Virus record (IMG/VR): IMGVR_UViG_3300037293_000456
Span: 1-37,721 of that record
DNA: 37,721 nucleotides
Source of the DNA: a virus
Direction: 5' to 3' (one strand)
The notes under the pieces are model-generated. The model saw nothing but the letters and a program-made list of their open reading frames with translations, was not told the origin of the DNA and made no database searches. Position 1 is the stretch's first letter. Each line of letters begins with the position of its first letter. This document shows positions 25,301 through 32,135 of the stretch, in pieces. The position numbers were made by a program, and so were the translations under genes.

Positions 25301-25527
25301 TGTGTAGGTGTGGGTCAACCCCTTGAGCATGCTGACAAAAGACCCACACACCGCACCTACACACGCACCCACACACCACTGCAGGCCCGGTGTGTGGGGG
25401 TCAGCCCCCGAACCCGTGGCCTGCGACCAGTGCCGCCGCGTCTTAAGGTCTGCAAAACGGGTCCGGGTCCGGGCCGAAAAGTGAGGCGCGGCGGGGGTTT
25501 GGCGTATGATCACAGCGTGGGGGTGCA

Positions 25528-27651
25528 TCAGACAAAGTCCTCCATGCCGTCAGGCAGGGCGACGGACGGTGCCGCGCTGTCAGCAGGTGCCGCGCCTTGA
25601 GCTGATACAGTTGCGGGGAAGTGCAAAAGACCGGGGATCGAGGCGAACGGCACTTCGGTTCCACGGGTCCGGGTGCCGTCGAAATACCGCGCCTCGACAG
25701 CGCGGCCCCCGACGGCACCCTTGATGCGCACCGCAGACTGGCTCCAGACACCGTTGGCCCAGTCCGACCGGGCGAACAGATCCTTCAGACCCTGCAAGGG
25801 CTGGGTGGCGATGAACAGCGTGGCGGACTGGCCGGTGCCGATGATCCGCAACCCGGCCTTGCTCAGCTTGCTGTTGGCCTCTTTGGCGCGGGCGGCGCGG
25901 CCTTCGCGGTCGGTTGAATAGCCGTCCAGCAGCGCACGCGGCGCGCCGGGCAGATCGGCTGCCACCATGATCCACTGCGCGATGTTGAACTGTTCGCCCT
26001 TGCGGTAGATGTCGTAGGGCTGGGTCAGCAGGTGCAGCAGCATCGCGTCGGCGTCGTTGCCGACCTCGTCGGCATCGACCTTGACTTGCGCAGAGATCTT
26101 GCGGGCCCAGCCGGTCATCTCGTCGGCATTGGGCAGGGCAGCCTGGCGCGCCATGCAGGCCATCGCCAGCACGGTCGCCCAGTTGTCGCCGTTGCGCCCA
26201 CCCAGACCTTCGGCGGCGAAGGCGTCGCGCCACAGCGACAGACGCTCTTTCCAGGTGGGCCAGCGGTCGATCAGGATGCGCTTCAGGACGGCCCCGCGCT
26301 TGCGCCACGTTTCGGCACGCAGGGGGCCTGCCTTGGGTGCGTCGTCGCCCCGGTCGTTCAGGCTCATGACGATCAGACGGCTGACGTCCTGCGCCTTCAG
26401 CTTGCCGGGGATCAGGATCGAGCTGAACAGGAACGACGAATAGACGTTGCCGCTGGCGCCCTTCTGGTCTGCCGATCCGCGCACCCACTGGCCGCCGGAA
26501 CTGGCGACACGGGCCAGAACGATAATGTCGGCCTCCTTGTTTGACCCCTCGTTGCCGGGCTCCAGCTCGTCGAGGGCGACGGGCAGCGACGAATGGCCCA
26601 GACGCGCAGTCAGACCGGCCTTGGTGGCATCGTTGGTCTTGATCAGTCCCTTGGGTCCGTGGATATGTTCGATCAGATCGTGAAATCGGCTTTTGCCTGC
26701 GGCCTTGGGGCCGGTCACCCAGAACGTCGGCCGCCAGTCCAGCGCGCCGCCCAGCATCTGCACGCCCAGCATCCCCAGACAGATCATCGGATCTATGTCG
26801 GGGCGCTGCCAGACCCACGTCTCGAATTCGGCGTGGATGGCAGAGATGGCCGTGTCGGCGCGGCCAGCGTCAAAGTCGCCTGCTGCGATTGGGGCGGGGA
26901 TCGGCGGATAGGCCGGGTAGATGCGGCTGTGGTGGGTGCGGGGTTCGGTTATCGCGCCGCCCATCACCAGCCGGTTGCCCAGGTGATAGATCAGCGCGCC
27001 GTCATCGTCCTTCCATGCGCCGACGCCGCGCACAGCGCCTTCGGGGTCAAACACGCCCCGATCGGCGCAGGCGCTGATGATGTCGGACATCGCCCGGCCC
27101 TGGTCAAATGCCATGGGCTTGGGCTTGCGCGACCCCTTGGCAAAGGTCGGATAGCGGTGGTGCAGCTGGTGCTGCAAATTGCCAAACAGGGTGGCGATGG
27201 TCTGGGTATCGACCTTGACCTCGGCGCGCAGCTGGCCGTGCACGTCCAGCAGGTATTGAAGCTTGCCGCTGACACCCAGCGCCTTGACCGGGCAGCCGTC
27301 CCAGATTTCGCCATGCGGGCGCGGCGGGCCTTTGGGCGGCGGCGGGGCGGGTTGGTCGCGGTCTGCATCGGCATCGGGCGGGGCAGGGTTTTTGGGTGCG
27401 TGGTCTTTGGGTGCGGGTCTGCGGGCAGCGGGTGTGGTGCCAGCTTTCGGCGCTGCCACGATCGGCGGGTTGTCGAGCTGGTCTGCAAGTGCATCGACCG
27501 GCGTCAGCGATTTGCGCGCGCGGGGTTTGGGTGCGACCTTTGGCGGTGGCTCGGATACGTTGGCAGGCGCAACCGGATCGCCCACACGGCGGGGCGGCGG
27601 GACGGGGTTGTCAAACCAGTCGTCGGCGCTGTCTGCGTTGTCTGTGGTCAC
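25528..27651 (-). CDS. Replicative P-loop helicase / primase-helicase-like ATPase
   Basis: A 707-residue protein. The start is the GTG at 27651, which overlaps the upstream stop (GTGA); a longer ATG-started frame contains 54 Arg/Pro-rich shadow residues. Residues 15-115 are a disordered Pro/Ala linker. The ATPase core begins near residue 270, with Walker A GPKAAGKS at 314-321 and Walker B-like LPVALDELE at 356-364 (acidic pair Asp361-Glu362). It then runs through VARVASSGGQWVRGSADQKG and FSSILIPGKLKAQDVSRLIV, as in phage or plasmid superfamily-3-like helicases and DUF927-type proteins. It is encoded just after the Toprim primase, so the two probably form the phage replisome loader or unwinding unit. 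The exact family needs a profile search. Confidence 0.75.
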   Translation of the reverse strand: MTTDNADSADDWFDNPVPPPRRVGDPVAPANVSEPPPKVAPKPRARKSLTPVDALADQLDNPPIVAAPKAGTTPAARRPAPKDHAPKNPAPPDADADRDQPAPPPPKGPPRPHGEIWDGCPVKALGVSGKLQYLLDVHGQLRAEVKVDTQTIATLFGNLQHQLHHRYPTFAKGSRKPKPMAFDQGRAMSDIISACADRGVFDPEGAVRGVGAWKDDDGALIYHLGNRLVMGGAITEPRTHHSRIYPAYPPIPAPIAAGDFDAGRADTAISAIHAEFETWVWQRPDIDPMICLGMLGVQMLGGALDWRPTFWVTGPKAAGKSRFHDLIEHIHGPKGLIKTNDATKAGLTARLGHSSLPVALDELEPGNEGSNKEADIIVLARVASSGGQWVRGSADQKGASGNVYSSFLFSSILIPGKLKAQDVSRLIVMSLNDRGDDAPKAGPLRAETWRKRGAVLKRILIDRWPTWKERLSLWRDAFAAEGLGGRNGDNWATVLAMACMARQAALPNADEMTGWARKISAQVKVDADEVGNDADAMLLHLLTQPYDIYRKGEQFNIAQWIMVAADLPGAPRALLDGYSTDREGRAARAKEANSKLSKAGLRIIGTGQSATLFIATQPLQGLKDLFARSDWANGVWSQSAVRIKGAVGGRAVEARYFDGTRTRGTEVPFASIPGLLHFPATVSAQGAAPADSAAPSVALPDGMEDFV

Positions 27652-27923
27652 GCGCGGGCCTCCGGGTGATCGGGGCCGTAGTCGTTCAGGGTGTCCGCCC
27701 GTTCGCCGCGACGGATGCCTCGGGCCAGCTGGGCGATGGCATCGCCGCGCGACAGGAAGCGGCGCTGCGTCAAGGCATCGCTGACCGCCAATACCAAGTG
27801 CTTGCTTGACCATTTGGCGACGCTGTAGTTTGCCAGAAACCGGATCGCCGGGGATGCGCGATCATGCGCCGCAAGATCCTCGGTCCGCGTCGCGAGGTGG
27901 TCGCCATACCCGTTGCCGCTCAT
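27648..27923 (-). CDS. Small protein between micro-ORFs and helicase, unknown function
   Basis: A 91-residue protein starting MSGNGYGDHLATRTEDLAAH. The ATG at 27923 overlaps the TGA of the 38-codon micro-ORF (ATGA), and its stop overlaps the helicase GTG. The core (SPAIRFLANYSVAKWSSKHL, then LAVSDALTQRRFLSRGDAIA) is helical and basic, which could suit DNA or helicase binding. By place it could be a helicase loader or accessory factor, but that is only a guess. Readings extending upstream of 27923 are shadow. Confidence 0.6.
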   Translation of the reverse strand: MSGNGYGDHLATRTEDLAAHDRASPAIRFLANYSVAKWSSKHLVLAVSDALTQRRFLSRGDAIAQLARGIRRGERADTLNDYGPDHPEARA

Positions 27924-28036
27924 AACGCCGCCCCGCGAAACACGCATTGCCAGGTGGCGGCCACGCCCGGATTGGCCGCGACCAGCGTTTGCGACGTGCT
28001 GGCTCCTGCGAGCACGCAGATTTTCCTGGTGATCAT
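27920..28036 (-). CDS. Coupled 38-codon micro-ORF
   Basis: An open frame of 38 codons (MITRKICVLAGASTSQTLVA...). Its ATG directly follows the TAG of the 22-codon micro-ORF (TAGATG) and its TGA overlaps the next gene's ATG (ATGA). The peptide has two Cys residues and a short hydrophobic centre. The unbroken chain of stop-start junctions on both sides suggests it is translated. It may be a functional small protein or a device that keeps ribosomes running from primase to helicase. Confidence 0.45.
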   Translation of the reverse strand: MITRKICVLAGASTSQTLVAANPGVAATWQCVFRGAAL

Positions 28037-28105
28037 CTAACCGGCCTCGATGCGGGCCGTCTGCACTGTCGGGGTCATCAGAAACAGGATCAGCAGCCAG
28101 TCCAT
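28037..28105 (-). CDS. Coupled 22-codon hydrophobic micro-ORF
   Basis: An open frame of 22 codons beginning MDWLLILFLMTPTV. Its ATG overlaps the primase stop (TGATG), and its TAG touches the next ATG. The peptide is a single short hydrophobic segment (WLLILFLM) that could sit in the inner membrane. Being so short, it could be chance, but the double coupling matches the operon's pattern. Confidence 0.4.
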   Translation of the reverse strand: MDWLLILFLMTPTVQTARIEAG

Positions 28106-29280
28106 CAGGCCACTCCCTGCCGCTGTTGCTCACTCGCCAGCGCCGCGCGCAGGCGGTCGTTCAGATCTTCGCCCGGAACGTCCGACTGTACGACCCGCAC
28201 CACACGGCCACGGGCGGCATGCGCCTCGATGACGCCTGCCAGCGTGGCGCGCGCGTCCGGGTGTGCGTCGGCGTCGGCCAGGATCACCACCTCGGCCACA
28301 TTCGCGGGCAGATCGACCGCCCCCATGTTTCCCAGGCTGACCCCGGCCAGCACCCGCAGATCGGGGCGCAGGATGATGGCCGACAGGGCGGTTTCAATCC
28401 CTTCGGCGATGTAGATGCGGGTGCCGGGCGGGCATTCGGCCAGCCTTGCCGCTTTGCCGCCGCGCGGGCCGATGCCCGACGACAGACGCACCGACCCGCC
28501 CCAGAACGACCCGAGGATCTTCTTGGCATCGGGCACCTGCAACTTGCCCCAGCACCCATTCGTGGCGATCGCCAGATAGGTGCGGTGGGTGCCGATATGC
28601 GCCCCCGTGCCATCGGTCACCGCCGCAACCATGGCGGGCAGCCTCAAGGGCGGCAGGCGGCGCGTGGTGACCTCGCCGGTGTCAGTATCGGTCAGCTCTT
28701 CGTCATCACGAAAATACAGGCATTCGGGGTGATAGCGCAGGGCACGCGGCTGCCAGCCGATGCGCGACAGGTCGATGCTACGGTGGCGCAGATAGTGGTC
28801 CACCGGCGTGCCTGCGATTTTTTCCTGCGCCGACAGCCACAGCCCTTGCGCCGCGCGCTGACTTTTCAGCTTGCGGGCCTTTTGCGCCTCGACTGCCGCC
28901 GCGCGGTCGGCTTTGGCACGGGTCGCTGCGGCATCGCGCTGCCGCCTCAGCTCGGGGCTTTCGGTATCAAGGCCCAGAACGGCGCGGGCCTCTTTGATGG
29001 CGTCGGTCAGGCTGACGCCAAGGCTCAGCGCGATCAGATCAAGGATGTCACCGCCCTTGGGGTGGCTGGCAAAATCGACCCAGCGCCCGGCGTCGGGGCC
29101 GGACAGGGTAACGCAGAACGACCCGACGCGGGTGTCGGCGCGGCCGGGGTTCAAGGTGAAATACCGCCCGCCCTTGCTGTAGCTGCCGATGGCAGGCGGG
29201 GCATAGCGGTCAACGACGCTGTCCAGCTGCGCCAGCAGCCGGTCCTTGATGTCGTCGATGCTGACCGTCTGCCGGGTCAT
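28105..29280 (-). CDS. Toprim-domain DNA primase
   Basis: A 391-residue primase-like protein. Residues 25-105 (GRYFTLNPGRADTRVGSFCV, GGDILDLIALSLGVSLTDAI) resemble the N-terminal domain of phage/plasmid primases, but without a classical zinc-ribbon. Residues 110-140 are a charged helix. The Toprim core shows catalytic Glu293 (YIAEGIETALSA) and the acidic pair Asp336/Asp338 (VVILADADAHPDA), needed for metal binding and primer synthesis. It starts 1 base before the end of the upstream gene's stop region and overlaps the micro-ORF below. It is likely to act with the helicase encoded next. Confidence 0.85.
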   Translation of the reverse strand: MTRQTVSIDDIKDRLLAQLDSVVDRYAPPAIGSYSKGGRYFTLNPGRADTRVGSFCVTLSGPDAGRWVDFASHPKGGDILDLIALSLGVSLTDAIKEARAVLGLDTESPELRRQRDAAATRAKADRAAAVEAQKARKLKSQRAAQGLWLSAQEKIAGTPVDHYLRHRSIDLSRIGWQPRALRYHPECLYFRDDEELTDTDTGEVTTRRLPPLRLPAMVAAVTDGTGAHIGTHRTYLAIATNGCWGKLQVPDAKKILGSFWGGSVRLSSGIGPRGGKAARLAECPPGTRIYIAEGIETALSAIILRPDLRVLAGVSLGNMGAVDLPANVAEVVILADADAHPDARATLAGVIEAHAARGRVVRVVQSDVPGEDLNDRLRAALASEQQRQGVA

Positions 29281-29281
29281 G

Positions 29282-30382
29282 TCAGAAGCCCGCCAGCATG
29301 GCCTGCAGGGCGATATTCACCTCGGCCCGCTTGAACCGCTTGCCGTCCAGCAGCACCTCGAACCGCGCCTTGATGTCGCGGTCTGACAGATCCATCTCGA
29401 CCACGATTTCCTGCAACGGCCAGCCCAGACAGGACAGCCGCAGCAGATCGGCGTCGCGCTCCAGCGTCCAGATGAGGCCGCGCGGCACATCGCGCAGGTG
29501 CTGTGCCAGTGATGGGGGCGGTGCGGCGGGCACGGTGGCGGGCACGACAGGAGCTGGCGGAGGCACAACGCCCGGGCAGCTAAACATCATGTTGTGCGTG
29601 TTGCGCAGCGTTGCGCCGGACAGTCGAACAATACCCCCAGAAGGGGCATAAGGCGCGGCCATCTCGGGCGGGTGTGTCACCGGCTCAGGCACCGGATCAA
29701 CCGTCGCAGTCGGGCCTGCCGCGTCCAGGATCGCCGCAACCCGCGCGCCCAGAACATGACGCAGCCGCCATCCGGTGCCCTCGACCGGGCGGTGCAGCGC
29801 AACGGCGGTCAGGTCGCGCGACATCTTCACCGAATGCCCGGCCAGCCGATGCTGGGTGAACACCTCGATCGCCGTAGCGTCCTCTTCGGCGGTCCAGGGC
29901 GACCCCTGCATCGCGCGCACCGACCCCGGTGCCGGATCGACTGGCTTGGCATGCGCGAACATCAGTGGCGCGCCGGAAACGAGCTTGCCGTCGCCGATTT
30001 CATATGGCGCTAAAGCTGGCGGCACGACAGGTGCTGGTACCCCCGCCGTGCCTTCCGTTACCGCCCCGGTGTGCTCGGCGGCTTCGGAATGGGGTTTGTT
30101 CCCCCCGGCATTCGTGACTGCCGGGGGTTGCGCCTTCTCTGCGTCGGGATGGGGGAGGTCCAGCCATGGCGCAGGGGCGGTTGGGGTTGGCAAGGCCGCG
30201 CAGGGCGGCGTGTCAACATCGGGCATCAGCAGATTGCTTTTCAGTGTGACCGGCTGGCCCGGTGTCAGATCGAACTGCACCGTGATGCCGAAATTTGCCA
30301 GCACATCGCCCGCGTTGATGATCGCGCGAAAGTTGGCCGACAACAATTCCAGTTCGGCCAGCGACAGGGTGTTCAACTTCAT
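29282..30382 (-). CDS. Protein with two Myb/SANT-like segments; possible DNA-binding replication or control factor
   Basis: A 366-residue protein. Residues 1-50 are a helix-strand start (LSLAELELLSANFRAIINAG). Residues 55-155 are a disordered Pro/Ala linker. Residues 161-212 resemble a Myb/SANT-type fold (SPWTAEEDATAIEVFTQHRL ... RPVEGTGWRLRHVLG), and residues 303-345 resemble a second one (LIWTLERDADLLRLSCLGWP, then LSDRDIKARFEVLLDG), joined by another Pro-rich linker. Both have the Trp...Glu-Asp start followed by three helices. Such folds bind DNA. It is encoded upstream of the primase, so an origin-binding or regulatory role is possible; this is inference. It overlaps its upstream neighbour by 4 bases. 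Confidence 0.6.
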   Translation of the reverse strand: MKLNTLSLAELELLSANFRAIINAGDVLANFGITVQFDLTPGQPVTLKSNLLMPDVDTPPCAALPTPTAPAPWLDLPHPDAEKAQPPAVTNAGGNKPHSEAAEHTGAVTEGTAGVPAPVVPPALAPYEIGDGKLVSGAPLMFAHAKPVDPAPGSVRAMQGSPWTAEEDATAIEVFTQHRLAGHSVKMSRDLTAVALHRPVEGTGWRLRHVLGARVAAILDAAGPTATVDPVPEPVTHPPEMAAPYAPSGGIVRLSGATLRNTHNMMFSCPGVVPPPAPVVPATVPAAPPPSLAQHLRDVPRGLIWTLERDADLLRLSCLGWPLQEIVVEMDLSDRDIKARFEVLLDGKRFKRAEVNIALQAMLAGF

Positions 30383-30774
30383 GGCGCTGGCCCCTCGATG
30401 ACAGGTTCAGGATCGATGGGCGCATCCACCGGGTGCGGCCAGATCAGCATGTGCAACTGCGCGGCCCGCCAAAAGAAGAAAACCGACAGCACCGCCTCGG
30501 CTTCCAGCATCGCCTTGGTCCAGGCGGTGGCACCGCCGCGCTTGCGGCAGGCAGGCCAGGCGTCCAGCACCGCATCGGCTGCCGCGATCACGTCGCGGGC
30601 ATGGGGCGTGGAATGATCGCGGCACAGCGGCAGGGCAGCGGCCAGCATGTCGATCGCATCGGCGGTCCGGGTCGATCCGGCCAGCTCGCAGGCCACCACG
30701 GCCAGCGCGTTGATCACCAGCTGCTCGGGCGCGGTCATCTTGCGCGGGGTGTCGGATGATCCGCTGTCAGCCAT
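30379..30774 (-). CDS. Helical early phage protein, unknown function
   Basis: A 131-residue protein starting MADSGSSDTPRKMTAPEQLV at the ATG at 30774, within an 8-base overlap with the upstream gene. A longer frame to 30936 is Arg-rich shadow of that gene. The protein is mostly helical (VINALAVVACELAGSTRTAD, DVIAAADAVLDAWPACRKRG), with a hydrophobic patch FFFWRAAQLHML near residue 110. I recognise no family. It belongs to the early leftward operon. Confidence 0.6.
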   Translation of the reverse strand: MADSGSSDTPRKMTAPEQLVINALAVVACELAGSTRTADAIDMLAAALPLCRDHSTPHARDVIAAADAVLDAWPACRKRGGATAWTKAMLEAEAVLSVFFFWRAAQLHMLIWPHPVDAPIDPEPVIEGPAP

Positions 30775-31090
30775 GAATGTCGCTCCGGTCCAGATCGACG
30801 GGGGCAGGCCAGTGCGCGGGGTCCGACAGGGCAGATGCGCCCGACAGCAGCGCGCGCGATACGTCCGCCTCCAGCGCCTCGCCCAAGACCACCACCGCCT
30901 GCGGATCGCGGCGGTGCTGTTCGTACATCGTGGCAAAGGTCAGGATCGCCTGCCGCAGGGTATCGCCCTTGGGCAACAGCTCTTCGGCCTTGGTGCGCAT
31001 GTCGTCCACCGCATGGCCGGTCAGACAGCGGGTGCGGGCCGACAGGGCCACCGACTGCGCGGCAAACAGGGCAGGCATGCGCGCGCTCAT
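30767..31090 (-). CDS. Small early phage protein, unknown function
   Basis: A 107-residue protein starting MSARMPALFAAQSVALSART at the ATG at 31090, which overlaps the stop of the Cro-like gene (ATGA). Residues 25-85 are helical (DDMRTKAEELLPKGDTLRQA, then QAVVVLGEALEADVSRALLS). It has no recognised motif or membrane segment. Position right after the Cro-like regulator suggests an early takeover or replication-accessory gene. Confidence 0.6.
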   Translation of the reverse strand: MSARMPALFAAQSVALSARTRCLTGHAVDDMRTKAEELLPKGDTLRQAILTFATMYEQHRRDPQAVVVLGEALEADVSRALLSGASALSDPAHWPAPVDLDRSDIHG

Positions 31091-31434
31091 GCCGCCACCT
31101 CGCGGGGGTGGGGGAACGGGACGGGGGGTTGCGCGGCGGCGGCTTTGGTCGCGGGGCGGGCCTGCAGGATGGCGGCGATCTCGGCCTCGGGCGCGCCTTG
31201 GATCAGATGCCCGGCGGTCAGGCCCAGGCGGTGGGCGTCGGAATGGGCCAGCAACTGGCGCATGATCGTGGCAGACGGGAAATCGCCCGCCGCGCGCAAC
31301 CCGTTGGCATGACGCCACTGCGGAATGGCCGTGCGGTTATAGCCCAGAATGGCCGCGATGACCGGCGGCGGGCCGATCAGCCGCTCGCAAATCCCGACGG
31401 GCGTAACATGATCTGGTGTGATGTTCTGGCGCAT
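31087..31434 (-). CDS. Cro-like helix-turn-helix regulator
   Basis: A 115-residue protein, first gene of the leftward lytic operon and divergent from the repressor. Residues 22-48 (PPPVIAAILGYNRTAIPQWR followed by HANGLR) look like a helix-turn-helix. A second helical part follows (SATIMRQLLAHSDAHRLGLT). The C-terminal tail is Pro/Ala-rich. It would bind the shared operators and favour lytic growth, as Cro does in lambda. There is no Shine-Dalgarno; a promoter-like -10 lies only 9 bases upstream of the ATG, so the message may be leaderless. Confidence 0.7.
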   Translation of the reverse strand: MRQNITPDHVTPVGICERLIGPPPVIAAILGYNRTAIPQWRHANGLRAAGDFPSATIMRQLLAHSDAHRLGLTAGHLIQGAPEAEIAAILQARPATKAAAAQPPVPFPHPREVAA

Positions 31435-31529
31435 GACGCTAGGTGTAGACGTGCTGCGGATGATTTGGCAACCAACTTTTTAAGTTTCACCATCGTTTAT
31501 GTTGGGTTATATGTTACTACATGTGACCG
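31435..31529. promoter_or_regulatory. Divergent promoter/operator region between Cro-like and repressor genes
   Basis: A 95-base intergenic switch. Leftward: TTGCCA (31471-31466), a 16-base spacer, TCTACA (31449-31444), then 9 bases to the Cro-like ATG. Rightward: a weak GTTTCA (31484-31489), 17 bases, TTATAT (31507-31512), then 17 bases to the repressor ATG. Candidate operators are the palindrome AACTTTTTAAGTT (31474-31486) and the imperfect GTTAC-N5-GTGAC (31513-31527, next to the repressor start). Neither gene has a visible Shine-Dalgarno. Confidence 0.5.
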
Positions 31530-32135
31530 ATGGACGATAAGTGGTTCAAGGCACAACAGAAAAGCGCTGGCGTTACCGCCGACGACATTGCCGCGAAGCG
31601 CGGCAAGAGCCGGGTAAACGTTTCTCACATCCTCACTGGCAGGCAGAAGATGAGCTTGGAGTGGGCGGAAGCGTTTGCTGACGTGCTTAAGGTGGACATT
31701 GCGACTGTGCTTGAGAAGGCAGGTGTGTTCGATCCACAACGCGCACAGCAGATGTCGCCGGGGTTTGCCGACAGCGACGTTTCTGTCTTCAAGCCTGCCG
31801 CACAAAACAGTCGATTGCCCAACGCCATTGGCACGCTGCTTGGACAAAAGCCCGGTGTTGACGTCTGGACCGTCAAAGGTATGGGCATGGCATTGTCCGG
31901 CTACCTGCCTGGCGATTTCATCCTCGTTGACACGTTTCAGTCGGAACGGGTGCGCGCTGGCGACGCGGTCATCGCACAAGTCTATGGACGTGAGAACGTC
32001 CGCACAGTGTTTCGTCGGTTTGAACCGCCGGTGCTTGTTGCAGCCAGCATGGACCCCGATGACGCAAGAGCATTCGTTGTTGATGGGGTCAATGTTGTGA
32101 TCGCAGGCAAGGTCGTCGCTAGCTGGAGGTTGTGA
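31530..32135 (+). CDS. CI/LexA-like prophage repressor with degenerate peptidase domain
   Basis: A 201-residue repressor. Residues 10-50 form an XRE-type helix-turn-helix (GVTADDIAAKRGKSRVNVSH, ILTGRQKMSLEWAEAFADVL). Residues 100-201 align with the S24/LexA C-terminal domain that dimerises the repressor. In LexA the motif is G-M-S-M with nucleophile Ser and later a Lys; here residues 117-120 read G-M-G-M, and the strand at 155-163 (ENVRTVFRR) has no Lys. The catalytic pair therefore seems lost, so RecA-stimulated self-cleavage is unlikely. Its stop overlaps the next gene (TGATG). It should keep the lytic genes off and allow lysogeny. Confidence 0.8.
   Translation: MDDKWFKAQQKSAGVTADDIAAKRGKSRVNVSHILTGRQKMSLEWAEAFADVLKVDIATVLEKAGVFDPQRAQQMSPGFADSDVSVFKPAAQNSRLPNAIGTLLGQKPGVDVWTVKGMGMALSGYLPGDFILVDTFQSERVRAGDAVIAQVYGRENVRTVFRRFEPPVLVAASMDPDDARAFVVDGVNVVIAGKVVASWRL

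Larger units (their letters stand above)
25104..25398. repeat. GGTGTGTRGG repeat array around an AT-rich core; candidate origin or late control region
   Basis: An 11-bp element (GGTGTGTRGGT or its complement ACCYACACACC) recurs in two clusters. The left cluster has a complement copy at 25104-25116 and then three direct copies at exact 12-bp steps (25128, 25140, 25152). The right cluster has GGTGTGTCAG at 25291, overlapping copies at 25299 and 25307, complement copies at 25342, 25355 and 25367, and a direct copy at 25389. Two copies pair into similar stem-loops with an 11-base loop ACTKCAGGCCC (25104-25138 and 25367-25398). Between the clusters lies an unusually AT-rich stretch (25163-25200) with a 7-bp inverted repeat (25179-25185 with 25194-25200). 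This layout resembles iterons plus an unwinding element. It also holds candidate promoters, so replication origin and late-gene switch are both possible. Confidence 0.6.

Noticed and set aside
25104-25398. CRISPR-like reading of the repeat array.
   Set aside because: Units are 11 bp at about 12-bp spacing, in both orientations, with no spacers and no cas genes.
25064-25528. A 154-codon leftward open frame through the repeat region, with a TGATG contact to the helicase stop.
   Set aside because: The product is Cys/Thr/His/Pro-rich low complexity that directly reflects the CA/TG repeats, and the frame covers promoter-like and stem-loop sequences. The 12-bp repeat keeps any frame open. A real gene is not excluded, but the DNA-level pattern explains it better.
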